Source: Liopterus haemorrhoidalis
Lineage: Eukaryota > Arthropoda > Insecta > Coleoptera > Dytiscidae
DNA length: 64,000 nt
NCBI GenBank assembly: GCA_963971575.1
Contig: OZ020618.1
Span: 2,730,501 to 2,794,500 of the forward strand
Reading direction: 5' to 3'
Of the stretch, positions 1-10,639 are shown one piece after another. How positions within the stretch are numbered: position 1 is the first letter of the stretch; each line of letters begins with the position of its first letter. The notes below the pieces were generated by a model. The model searched no databases and was not told the DNA's origin. It saw only the letters and a list, made by a program, of their open reading frames with translations. The translations under genes were made by a program, and so were the position numbers.

Positions 1-237
1 AACTTACCAGCAGTTGTGGCGCAAATTATTCTGATAATGTCGATATAGTTTGTTGATTCCTAGAAATAGTTGATATGGCCTTTTGATTCACGGCAGTCAA
101 GTAATCAATATTTTTAGATCAAGTACACCAAATATTTCTTCTGCTGTCAACTGACGATCATAGATAAAAAAAATTGGCTGCCGCATTTTTAAAAGATTTG
201 AAATTTTATGTTTCGTTCAGACTCGAGCGAGGTCGGT

Positions 238-765
238 TCAGAAAATAACAGATCTTTTTTTAATCTTTATTATTAATTTTACAGATTTTTCGTCCTTGTT
301 CCCTTCAAATAACTCCCCTTCCGTATTCACACACTTGTCCCAGCGGTGTTTCCATTTCGCGAAGCAGACCTGGATAACTTCATTTGTAATAGCCTTTAAG
401 GTCTGTGACGAATTTGCTTTGATGTCATCAATAGTCTGAAAACTGCGTCTTTTCAGTACTGATTTTAATTTCGGAAATAAGAAAAAATTGCCAGAAGCCA
501 GGTCTGGCAAGTATGGAGACAGGGAGGACAGCCATCTGATTTGTTGCACAAAACTGACGAATTTAATTTGGAGTCATCAGTCGAACGCCTTCTTGGTCAA
601 GGATCATCTTTAAGTTGTCAGTCAATGACAACCACTGTTAAATCGTGAAAACCATTCGTAACATTGCGTACAACCCAGAGCATCACCTCCGTAAGCTTAT
701 TTCAAAAGTTGAAACGTTTCTGTGGAAGTTGTACCCAGTTTCACGCAAAATTTTACGTTGCATCA
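238..765 (-). pseudogene. mariner-family transposase remnant, internally deleted (mariner D)
   Basis: On the minus strand the 5' part (about 560-765) reads, through several stops, as a mariner HTH region: VKFCVKLG at the start and QCYEWFSRF near its end. The 3' part is an open C-terminus with SPYLPDLASGNFFLFPKLK, FQTIDDIK, KWKHRWDKC and EGELFEG, a standard DD34D mariner ending. The central catalytic region with the first two aspartates is missing, so this is a deletion derivative. The third catalytic position, normally the last D of a PDLAPxDFFLF-type motif, reads N here. Irritans/cecropia-like assignment is tentative. The mariner identity is firm; the gene is dead. Confidence 0.8.
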
Positions 766-2510
766 TTGCTCCAGAAAATCGCACATTTCAAAAATCGCCA
801 CTAACACTTAAACACGTTGCACTTAAATAACAATATCACGAAAATTAAACGAAATATCAACAATCCAAGAACATGTGGTTACAGAGGAGGTTATGCGCAA
901 CGCAATGCTGCCAATCGCATATCACTAAATGTCCCCGTTGGCCCGTATTTCAAAATGTTGAGTTATTTTTTTAAAAGATCCAGTATAGCTTCGGAAAAGT
1001 TCTCATACTGAACTGCTTCACGCATGTGTATGAAAATTCTGGTATGTATAAATACCGGAGTGAAACTATCGTATATACTGTGGAATAGTTGCAAATTTTG
1101 TTGGATATGTATATTAGCGTTAGGTAAAATAACAATAATTGTTTAAATAACACTCATTCACATATAAGATGGTTTTTTATTCGTATTCACACGTACAGAG
1201 CAAGACGACAACTGATTAGCTTATCAAATCAGGTGTTCATAATCCATCAATTAACGCTAATGACATAACTGTGACGTCAACTAATGAGTTCGAACTTACA
1301 CTAAAAATTATGGTAACGTAACAAGGGCTTTATGTTCATATGTATATGAACTTTGAGGGGGTCTCTAAAACATTTTTGCTGCGGGGGAGACATATATATA
1401 TAATCGTTCCATTATACGAAAAATGAGTCCTTTAAAAATATATACAAAATTCTGAGGAGGAGTTTAATTCATTGACCCCGTCTGGGTGCCTTATTAGCTG
1501 ATCTCTTCCTCCAGGTCTTCGCCATGTATCCTCACAACATGTCTTATCCACTATAATCGTGTTAGGACACCGCTAGTCACTAATATTAAACACACTATGT
1601 CATACACTGCCCAATAAATAAGTTAATCACGAACACATTTTTTTATAGAAGTTTTACCACGAAATTTATATTTTTTTCCAACTTTTTTGTTTAAATTAAT
1701 TTTGTTTCAATCTAGAAATTAAGGAATTAATCGAATTAGGGGACAAATTGTCTGCAATTCCGGAGTAATGTCCTTTTAAAGATCCTGGCGCCATCTATTA
1801 GTACCAGTTCGTACCTCGCATGACTGGAATTTGAAAAGTTAACTATAATAAATATTTGTTAGGGTGCATTAGAACAGAAGTTCTCAAAATATGAGCAAAC
1901 AAGAACATCAACGTGTAATATCGCTTTAGACTAGACACCTAAAATCTTTTTAAAATATCAATTTTAGAAGCCTGCTCCCCATACAGGGGAAACTTCTTAA
2001 AAGCCCCCATTTGGTAGCGATAATCCTAGATATGTTTTGTTTTGTTCAATGGAGAAATACAAGTTTGTTGTTTGTTTTTTTTTTGTGAATTATGGCAAAA
2101 AACAATTCATTTTGTTGTGTGCTGCAATGTAAATCGTGAATAAAGAAGAATCCCGCTTTAACATTCCATAATTTTCCTAAATTGGAAACAATATCAATTG
2201 AAACGACATTTGGAGGTAGACAGAAAGTGGATCGTAGGTCACTATAGATCCAAAAACTAAAAATGGGCAAAAATCCAAGCCCATACATACACGTTTGCTC
2301 TTTGCATTTTATGGAAAGTGTTTCTTTTTTTTAAGGTAAACTATATTGAGTTACATTTATAGCCTGTTTGCATTTACAGTATTTATGGCATTAAAAGAAC
2401 ATCCAAGAAAAGGTACCAAAGAAGAAACTGACGCAGAAGAAACCATATTTTTGTAGATATTGTTGGTTTATTACTTAACCAAACTAAATAAAAATGATAA
2501 AATAACTTAT
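766..2510. other. AT-rich stretch with no assignable gene
   Basis: Short open frames here have no recognisable domain. There are scattered AT repeats and a short motif near 1785-1800 (tggcgccatctattagtacc) that resembles units of the degenerate array at 7.65-8.3 kb. Confidence 0.5.
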
Positions 2511-2513
2511 TAA

Positions 2514-2772
2514 GGCTCGGTCTTTCCACCTTCAGATAAAGCTCCAGGTAACTGTCTGACAGATAAGGTTATTTGTAACTTCATCTGCTGAATAAATGTC
2601 AATACCAGTCAGTGAATCCAATACGTCAGTCTTATTATACGTTAGATAACTATCCGATAGATACATTTGTATAGAAAGAAGGGATGACATTTACTCAGCA
2701 GATGAAGTTACAAATAACCTTATCTGTCAGATAGTTACCTGGAACTTTATCTGAAGGTGGAAAAACCGGGCC
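2514..2772. mobile_element. PIF/Harbinger-type MITE with long inverted repeats
   Basis: The two ends are inverted copies of each other for about 90 bp (left starts ggctcggtctttccacc, right complement starts ggcccggtttttccacc). A 3-bp duplication TAA flanks the element on both sides. A GGCCCGG-like start plus a TWA target duplication is the usual PIF/Harbinger signature. There is no coding capacity in the 259 bp. Confidence 0.75.
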
Positions 2773-2895
2773 TAAATATTAAGTTATATTTTTAGTTTAA
2801 AAATGACAGTACAATATATTTTTTGACAGTTTTCAGTTTTCTTTTTTTCTACGCTGCCTCTTATTATTTAACAAAATTTAAAAAAGAATAACATG

Positions 2896-3052
2896 CCGAA
2901 CGGTGTAGTGTAGTGGTAACAAATGTGCTCTGCGTTGCAAAGGTCTCGGGTTCGAACCCCGTTCAGGCATGGAAATTTTTTCAAATAAAAATTGTCCTGG
3001 CTAATTGCCACAGCAGCAAAGGCCATTAAATTTAAAAAAATAATAATAATAG
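2896..3052 (+). mobile_element. tRNA-derived SINE (family A)
   Basis: The head carries pol III promoter boxes: A box tagtgtagtgg and B box ggttcgaaccc, with a partly pairing acceptor stem (TGCC/GGCA). The body contains gtcctggctaattgcc and the tail is A-rich followed by (AAT)n. A 7-bp direct repeat TAACATG flanks it (2889-2895 and 3053-3059). A genuine tRNA gene is less likely because the acceptor stem has mismatches and a SINE body and tail follow. A related body fragment lies on the minus strand near 42.0 kb. Confidence 0.7.
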
Positions 3053-3196
3053 TAACATGTGCAAAGCCTACTAAAATATCATATTGACAGACAGTCAAAA
3101 AGAATTAAAAATACAAGGAAAAACTAAAAATCTCCTTGAAATTTCTTTAGAATAGTATATTATTACACACTCTGTAATTCGTAGATTACCTTTAAT

Positions 3197-3500
3197 TAGA
3201 GTGACCATTTTCTTAAGAAGGCAATGCGGGACGGAGCAAAAAAAAGGTCCTCATCTCCCAAATCCAAGTGAAGAGCAAAAAAAAAGGTCCTCACCTCCCA
3301 AATCCAAGTGAAGACAAAAAAAAAGTCCTCATCTCCCAAAATCCAAGTGAAGAGCAAAATAAAAAAAGATCTTTACCTCCCAAATCCAAGTGAAGAGCAA
3401 AAAAAAAGGTTCCCACCTCCCAAATCCAAGTGAAGAGCAAAAAAAAAGGTCCTCATCTCCCAAAATCCAAGTGAAGAGCGAAAAAAAGGTCTTCATCGTA
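3197..3500. mobile_element. hAT-type MITE with internal ~45-bp minisatellite (copy 1)
   Basis: Flanked by a perfect 8-bp target duplication CCTTTAAT, as hAT elements make. The left end is tagagtgacca and the right end a degenerate inverse (tcatcgta). Inside are about six tandem units containing cctcccaaatccaagtgaag, an A-run and ggtcctc. A second copy with fewer units lies at 55.6 kb. Confidence 0.75.
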
Positions 3501-4411
3501 CCTTTAATTAAAAAATGCGTGTAAAATAGGAAAATAAAACTCATGTTCATTTTCACCATGCAAACAAATACACAAGTGACAGTTTAAAGTCACTCTCAAG
3601 TGTTCCAGCTTTTGCCGCATATGGCGCTGCGATTTTAAAAGATTTCCCCTATTCCCATTTTGACCCAATGTATCAAATTTTTTCTTGATTTCTGAAATAG
3701 TGAATTTCTAACTTAAACTCATCGATTAACTATAAAATATAATCTACAACATTTAATCTTTTCTAAATTTATATCTTTTAACATTCTAAGTAATTTTTCG
3801 ACCTGAAAGTCATAATTTACAGAAACTGAATAGATCATTTCCATAAATGAAGATATTATTCACGTAGTCTGGTTCTCATGAAAGGAATCGAATGTTAAAC
3901 ATATATGCATTTTACTTGGACATGTTGTAATTAATATGGGAGTGGTTACAGATCCTGGACAGCCAGTGTATATCCGCGAAGATGAATTGGCAAAATGATT
4001 ATAAATTTCGTTTAAATAGCTGGGCTTCACATGATTAGTGAGATTATTTCAAGGTCAGGTTAAAACGGGTCGTGACATACATTAAGAAAATTGAGACAGT
4101 TTTGGTTAAATGAAAGTTTTATGAATTTCGGAAGCATGACAAGAAGTGGTTAGTACTTGGAATACAGTATAATTCAAATACAGTGGTTGGATGACAGAAA
4201 ACGCTGTTATAGATATGCCCACAAGCAAACCCAGAAGCCAAGAATAAAAAATTGAACTCTCCTGGAATTTATACCAAATCGATGAAGACTGACGCGTTCC
4301 TCTCTATCATTAGTAATCTCCATACCTGTTTTTGGCTTCTCTATTATTAGGTTACCTGTTTGTGAGGCTACAATATAAATAAATTGGTGCCAAAGGACTC
4401 ATCATGTTGAT
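3501..4411. other. AT-rich stretch, nothing assigned
   Basis: No recognisable coding or repeat signature was seen between the hAT-type MITE and the mariner A remnant. Confidence 0.5.
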
Positions 4412-4800
4412 ACATATTGCAAATTGGTTTTGTATCAACAATTTGAGAAGCTAAATCAGAAATTAAAGGATAATTTTCCAAATTTATTTAACCGAAAAGG
4501 AATAATTTTACATCATGACATTGCATTGCCTCACTCCTCAAATAATCCGCTAAAAAATTCAGGACTTAAACTGGGAAATTATTCTACATCCACCGTGTTC
4601 ATCCAATATCGCCTTCCGATTTTCACCTATTTAAGTCTATGGAACATATATACTCAGAGTTAAAAAATTTCGAAATATCACTGATGTAGAAAATCACCTG
4701 ATGAGTAATTTTAAGTCAAAACAAAAAAACTTCTATAGAAAGGGTATCGAAAAATTAGTACAACGTAGAAGCCGTAATAAATACGGCTAACTTTTTAAGG
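4412..4800 (+). pseudogene. mariner transposase C-terminal half (mariner A, copy 1)
   Basis: The plus strand reads EKLNQKLKDNFPNLFNRKG and HHDIALPHSS (the second catalytic D region of DD34D mariners). After a frameshift it continues as SKQKNFYRKGIEKLVQ. The first third of the transposase is absent and the motif carrying the third catalytic D is damaged. It abuts mariner B directly at about 4804. A related copy in the same orientation lies at 16.7-17.2 kb. Confidence 0.75.
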
Positions 4801-4803
4801 CTT

Positions 4804-5895
4804 TACCTTTCGGCTAAGTTTTACAAAAACTGAGAAAAAAAAAAATATTTTTTTTGGAACAACCTGTTTTATTGCCTTTTAAAATATTCGCCTTTAAGAT
4901 TTATACACTTTGCATGCGTTCAATTCTCAAAACTTTTTTTCCACTCTGAAGTTGGTATCTCAAAAACATGGTTTTAGAAGACTTCTTGAGGTGATGAAAA
5001 TCGCTCTCCTTGCATTTTTGTTTGACATTGGCGAACAAAAAAAAGTTGTTAGGGGATAAATCATGTGAGTACGGGCAATGAGACATTAATTCGATGTTTT
5101 TCTCCTTCAAATAATCAATTGTTTGACGTGCTGTGTGGGAGCAATTGTTATTTATTATTTATTTATCTATTTTACATCGGCCTATTTCTGCAACGAGGCT
5201 AATCGCCGATGCCAGGGAGCGAGCTCCTACACCTGGATGAGGGGTGAGTGATTGTGAAAATGAGAGTAATGTGAACATATTATTCTCGCCCGAATAATAT
5301 CACCAACGAAGGAGGCTCGAACCACCGACCGCCCAGACCAGACCGTTTCTATCAGTCTAAAACCGCACGACTTAATGCGCTCGGCCACTCCGTTGGCTGG
5401 GAGCAATAGTCATTATGAAGAATGATGCGACGTTTTTGGTTGTTTTTCCTGATTTTGTCGATGGCTTCCGGCAAACATATTGTTGTATACAGCAGTAACT
5501 GTTATCTGATTCTCTAAAAGAATGGTTGCGACATGTCCAGTACAACCGAAGAAATAAGCGACCATTTTCTTAGAAGTGCTTCGTGAACGAACAACTTTTG
5601 TGGGTTTCGGTTCATCTTGGAAGACCCAAACAGTGGATTGTTACTTAGTTTCATATGAATAATCTCACCTGTAATGATGTATACGGATTTTGAAGTGCCT
5701 GGGTTGAATTTTTTTAGCATTCCCTTACAACAATCAAAACGAGCATTTTTTTGAGCTTCGGTCAAATTATGCGGAATCCATCGGAAACATCTTTTTCACA
5801 GCTAAATGTTCATGCAAAATCGAAGGTATTGCAGTCTGCGATATGTCAAAGGATGCCTCTATCTCACGGTAAGTCACATGCCGATCTTATTCATT
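4804..5895 (-). pseudogene. mariner transposase remnant (mariner B, copy 1), split by a SINE
   Basis: Minus-strand reading from 5895 gives the HTH-to-catalytic linker, then AQKNARFDCCKGMLKKFN, a damaged first catalytic region, and, after the SINE at 5146-5397, IELMSHCPYSHDLSPNNFF with part of the third catalytic motif. It is the same subfamily as the copy at 18.5-19.7 kb, and the left end retains a similar terminal sequence (taagttttacaaaaactgag). About 100 N-terminal residues are not recognisable. Multiple frameshifts and deletions make it non-functional. Confidence 0.75.
5146..5397 (-). mobile_element. tRNA-derived SINE (family B, copy 1)
   Basis: The reverse complement starts with a class II tRNA-like head. 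The ends CCAACGG and TCGTTGG can form a 7-bp acceptor stem; the A-box region is gagtggccgagc and the B box ggttcgagcc. The body includes ttcgggcgagaataatatg and ggcatcggcgattagcctc, and the tail is (TAAA)n-like. A 10-bp target duplication TGGGAGCAAT flanks it (5136-5145, 5398-5407), proving insertion into mariner B. Copy 2 is at 50.6 kb. Confidence 0.9.
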
Positions 5896-7176
5896 CATTT
5901 CGAAGATATGAATTGCAAGACATACGTGGAACTAAATAGACTGACTAAGAATAAGAAATAATGGAGAATTGCTGCAAACCAACCTATGGGTTGAAAAGCT
6001 AAGGAAGAGGGAGGAATTAAAACCGATTAGAGCTTAATTTGGAAGTGTGGAACTTAAAGCTACTCACTAAATTGACTTATGTGCTTTTATCGACCAGCTT
6101 GGGAAATTATCAGACCAATTCTGTAACTCTGTTACAATGATAATTGTAACTAAATTCGTCACTATGAGCAAGGTTAGTTACTATCATGAATGAAAGCCAT
6201 TATACTTTTTATAATATTTTATGTTGTAGTAACGTTATTACACAGTAACCTTTTACAGAATTGATCTGAATAACACTGCCACTTTTGGAATTTTACTATT
6301 TTTTACCAGCATGCAAAAAATAATAATTAATACGTTGAAAGTATTTGCCAATAATTGAAAGTGCCGTTAATAATTGTTGTAATTTGTTATAGATTTCTCA
6401 AAATTTTTCATATTTAAGATTAGGCATTGTTAGATCATTAATATAAGCTGATTAAGGTCAAAACACTTTCTTTCACCCAACGTGTGACATGTTATAGAGG
6501 CGCCCGTAGGATATAATAAAAACCAAAATTGCCCATTAAGAAAAACAGTTTGGTCTACGGATTTAAGTAAATGTTTCCGTTGCTGTATAATATGCTACAT
6601 TGAAGACTTTTATTAGAAATTATATACGAAATAGGTTCTAAAATCACCAGCAGTAACCATAGTTCTGTTCAATAAATTACATATTTTCCATAGTCAAGTA
6701 GTTATTGAGAAACTCACGAAAACCCGATGTTCCCACAATTAAGTGTGATGCTTCGGTACCACACGGTGTATATGATTCAAGGTCACGCCAGGATATACGT
6801 TATTAATATCAACAATAACGCCTACCTTGTTAGATCCTCGCATCTGACATCGGCCTAACCGACTGCTCGACAACTAAATATACTTATTACACTGTTATTG
6901 GCAATATTTCTATTGTCAGTAAAGTGGTTGTATTGATAAATGGTTGACCTAATTCTAATGTTTATTACAGTGTACCATTAATATCAGTAGCGTAGAATTA
7001 TAAAGGGTTACACCAACAGTACTCTACATTAAAAACACTTATATCCAGTTGCGTAAAGCTCTGTTAAGTCTAAAAATGTAGTTATTTATTGATCATTTCG
7101 TCAAGTGTTGCTGAAAGCATTGCTAAGTACACAATCAATGGTTTTCTATCAATCAATCAATTGGCTTTAACAACCC
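5896..7176. other. AT-rich stretch with one short inverted-repeat MITE candidate
   Basis: No coding signal was seen. At 6112-6267 a 156-bp segment has inverted ends (agaccaattctgtaa and agatcaattctgtaa), a probable small MITE without a clean target duplication. Confidence 0.5.
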
Positions 7177-7410
7177 TTATAGAGTTTTTGCCGCCTCCAC
7201 AAACTTCTTCCATTTTCCGCGGTCACGCGTTAATTTTCTCCAATTATGGGCATTGATTCTTTGCAGGTCTTTGTGCACATTATCCACCCATCTCATTCGT
7301 GGTCTTCCTCTTGGTCTGTGTGTACCTGGAACGCTATCGAATACTCTTCTCGCATGTTGTTGGATATTCTGATGACGTGTCCGATCCAACGAATTCTGGA
7401 ACTTTTGAAT
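7177..7410 (-). pseudogene. non-LTR retrotransposon ORF2 C-terminus (RTE-like)
   Basis: The minus strand reads SSRIRWIGHVIRI, then after a frameshift HARRVFDSVPG, RPRGRPRMRWVDNVHKDL and NWRKLTRDRGKWKKFVEAAKTL. The order 'RWIGHV...GRPRxRWxDxVxxDL...NWRxLxxDRxKW' is the common C-terminal tail of endonuclease-RT polyproteins of non-LTR elements. The RT core is absent, so this is a 5'-truncated copy. Confidence 0.75.
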
Positions 7411-7649
7411 GACACTGCTAAATATTTGACAATGCCATCAACTGATGGCGTGATTGCTTGTTATGGTTAACAAAGCTTTATGCAATTGGGTATTAATTTT
7501 TCAAAATATGAACGTTCATAGGCTCTTTGTAGACCTATAATTGCTGCCCAGCATTTTGGTTGGAGTTACCCAACTTTATTCCTAAGTTCCTTTATTCTAT
7601 AAGTAAAACTATCGCATGACTCTGTTTTCTGCCTATTAAGTTGGAAAAT

Positions 7650-8310
7650 TTAACACTAGAAAGTCCTTAAATATTGGCGATAAATTTAGTTCAAAATATT
7701 TCCGATAGATGCCGCTAGTAACTGCTTAAAAATTGGTGAGAAATTTTAGTTCAAAATATTTTCCATAGTTGTTTCCTATAAGGCGTAAAAATTAGTTTAT
7801 ATTTCCGATAGACGTCACTAGAAAGTCCTTAAAAGTTGGCGTAAAAATTAAGTTCATAATTAATCCAATAGATGTCGTTATTAGTTTTTAAAAATTAGTG
7901 CGTAACATTTAGTTCATATTCCTGATAGAGGTTGCTAGTGAGACCTTAACAACTTGCGCAAATTTTTTGTTTAGATTTATGCGATATTTATGCGATAGAT
8001 GTCCTTAAAATTGGCGCCCAAATTTAGGTCAAAATATTTCCGATAGATATCGCTAGTAACTCCTTAAAAAGTGGCGTCATAATTTAGCTCAAAATATTTC
8101 CCATAGTTGTTTCTAATAAGTTCTTAAAAATTGGCACGTAAAATTTAGTTCTTATTTCCGATAGACATCGGAGTAGGTCCTTAAGAAATTGGCGCGAAAA
8201 TTAAGTTCAGAATATATCCGATAGATGTCGCTAGTAAGTTTAGAGAGAGAAGTTTAGTAGAAATTAGAGCGAAAATTTTAGTTCATATTCCCTTTAATCC
8301 TTAATAACTG
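7650..8310. repeat. degenerate ~60-70-bp tandem array
   Basis: About ten diverged units share ccgatagatgtcgctagtaa, 'gtccttaaaaattggcg' and 'aaatttagttcaaaatattt' in the same order. One isolated unit follows at 8635-8690. Units differ by many substitutions and small indels, suggesting an old array. No coding potential. Confidence 0.75.
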
Positions 8311-8349
8311 ATTTTCATTGAAAAATTATAGATGTCCTTAAAAGCAAGC

Positions 8350-8645
8350 CTTTAGCTGCAAACGTTAAATCGTTTGTACCTGATATTTGTTCGCTAAGCA
8401 AGGGTGCGGACGTGAGTTCAATTCCTGCTTATATCAAATAATATGTGTAATAACATTTATACAAGTTACAGGTTCTGCTTAGTCGTTCGCAACCGACTAT
8501 AAACTGTAAGTGCCTTTCTATGTATGCTAAAAAATGGACGTAATACTGACCATATTACTCCTGAATTGCATAGATTGAAAACATGGTCATGAAACCTGGA
8601 AACAGGATGCCTAGGCTCAACTCGAGCTGTCGCGAATGACGATGA
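8350..8645 (+). mobile_element. SINE-like repeat (family C, copy 1)
   Basis: The head has a B-box-like gagttcaattcc. The body matches a segment at 42.65-42.94 kb block by block: gcttagtcgttcgcaac, actgtaagtgcctttct, gacgtaatactgaccatatt and gctcaactcgagctgt. Two dispersed copies with a tRNA-like head and conserved body indicate a SINE family. No clear target duplication was found. Confidence 0.65.
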
Positions 8646-9383
8646 AATGTCCCTAAAATCGGCGCTAAAATTTAATTCAAAATCTTTTTATTATAACGTT
8701 TTTGATAATTCTCATAGTAAAAAAATCAAGTAAAAAAAAGTTTTAGGGTTTACTACTGAGAACCAATTGTCAAAATCTCCAAGATGTATAGTTTAGTTTA
8801 TATTAATAATCAAAATTACCTTTCCACGGCACTGTTACTGATTGTTACAATAAAATATACCCAAGTTTAATAATTACCCAAAGTGCATATCTTGATGTAC
8901 ATAGATAGACCTCTAGCGTAGTAAATGTAACTATTTCGACCTTCTCCGTCATTCTAGTAATGATTTAATGTAATTAACTACTAATTACATGTTTATAGTT
9001 CTGTAAGTACGTGAGAAATTGTTAGTTGTTACGCATTGTTACTTAGCTAACATGTTATTTGAGTATTTGTTTTTTCTACTAAACCATAAGTTAAATACTG
9101 CACTTAAAATTATTTTATGTGAAGACTCAGTGGATAAGATACATGGTGAGATGAAATAAAATAGAACAGTAAAGAAGATATGAAAAGAATTATTGAACTA
9201 TAGTTTAGTGAGAAAAGCGAATATAAACTACTAAGCCGATTAAATATTAAATACATATAAATATTTAAGTATAATAAGAGCTACTTTTAAGTAAGAGCAA
9301 AAGGTCTCAACTAAAAATTTAATTCGTTTAGCCATATTTTACGTAAAGATCAAGCAAAGTTTTACCTCAAAATTATTCTTTTT
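8646..9383. other. AT-rich stretch, nothing assigned
   Basis: No gene or repeat structure recognised beyond the isolated array unit near its start. Confidence 0.5.
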
Positions 9384-9430
9384 AGGGTTTTGTAGGTATG
9401 ACCAAAAAACCCTTATACCGTCATTTTGTC

Positions 9431-9484
<54 letters not shown>

Positions 9485-10474
9485 TCGGTAAAAATTGTAG
9501 CCAAACGGCTAAACCTAGAGAGTTGAAATTTGGCATGCTTGTACAACTTTTTGACCCGCACATAGGAAAAATACTAAAACATCTAAAAAACATATCCCCC
9601 TAAAAATATAAACAAATATGTGCTTAACGAAAAAAAAATATATTTTTTTAAAATTCTTAGTACGGTATCAAATGAAAGCCCTTAGTACGTGGATTAACGA
9701 TCAAAATTTTATTTTTGCAAAATAAATTATATTGACGCGATTTTTGTCAAAATTGTGCAAAAAAATTTTTTGTTCCACACCCTGTAGCCCAGATGGTTTA
9801 AACTGAAAATCTGAAAAAATTCTAAGTAATGTATATTGGTGTGAACCGGAATCGTACAACAGGAATTTTTGATCAGATTATGTTTTCGGAAAATAATGCA
9901 TTTTTTGTGTTTTTAACCAAAATATGTTAAATATTTAATTCGCTATGTAACCAATTTGATACGTCAGCACTCATAGCTATGTGCGTTTAGTCATTGGTTT
10001 TCTAATTTGTAAACAGTTAACTTGCAAACTATAGTTCGAATCCTGTCAATTTTATTTTTTTTGTTTTTTTTTTTGCATTTTTCTTTTGTTTAAATTATTT
10101 TGTCAAAATTCTAGTTATATTTTGGTAAATGTTGCATTTAATTTTTAAAAGCGTAAATTTAATAACCAGTGGGAAGTGTTGAAATTATAATTTAATTCTG
10201 TTTGATGTATAGGAAATCAGAGGGCGGGGCTAATGATTTAAGCAACCAATAGAAGCCATAGGCGCAATTTTCAAAATCTTAATGAACCTTGCTATGTAAA
10301 AAAAATACTGCACATATTTAGAAACTTAAATAATGGTATTAGGCATTCGAATTAAAATTCATAAAAAAATATTTTGACATAAAATTTGTTTTGGCATCCC
10401 AGATAATCATCATTCAGTTATTAAATACCTGCAAAACCCTGAAATGTGTGAAAATTCACACTTCACATCAATTT
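9384..10474 (+). mobile_element. (GTCT)n repeat family, copy 1 (Helentron/HINE-like candidate)
   Basis: The 5' end agggttttgtaggtat recurs inverted near the 3' end (atacctgcaaaaccct). The 5' end also folds on itself through aaaaaaccct. A run of about 13 GTCT units follows, then a conserved body (ccaaacggctaaacctagag, gtatcaaatgaaagccc). The 3' end has the palindrome gtgtgaaaattcacac followed by ttcacatcaattt. A tRNA-like segment sits at about 9980-10050. Other copies are at 24.3, 26.2, 46.6 and 60.5 kb, with body fragments at 35.6 and 56.2 kb. This architecture is known from non-autonomous Helentrons; that class assignment is inference. Confidence 0.75.
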
Positions 10475-10639
10475 TTTTATTTTTAAGTCTTAATATTTAA
10501 AATTTTATTGTAGGATGTTAAGATTCTTATTTCATTTTTAGTTTGATTACTCACTTAATCCTAAGGGTACGAACATGCTAAAGATTAATCACAATGAAAT
10601 AATAAAATAAAATTAATAATCTTGTTGTTATTGTTGTAT

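Noticed and set aside
645..1011. Two adjacent small plus-strand frames
   Set aside because: The first is antisense to the mariner D N-terminus; the second has no recognisable feature.
2889..2975. Functional tRNA gene
   Set aside because: A and B boxes are present, but the acceptor stem has mismatches and a SINE body, tail and flanking duplication follow.
9428..9484. CRISPR-like short repeat array
   Set aside because: It is an uninterrupted (GTCT)n microsatellite with no spacers.
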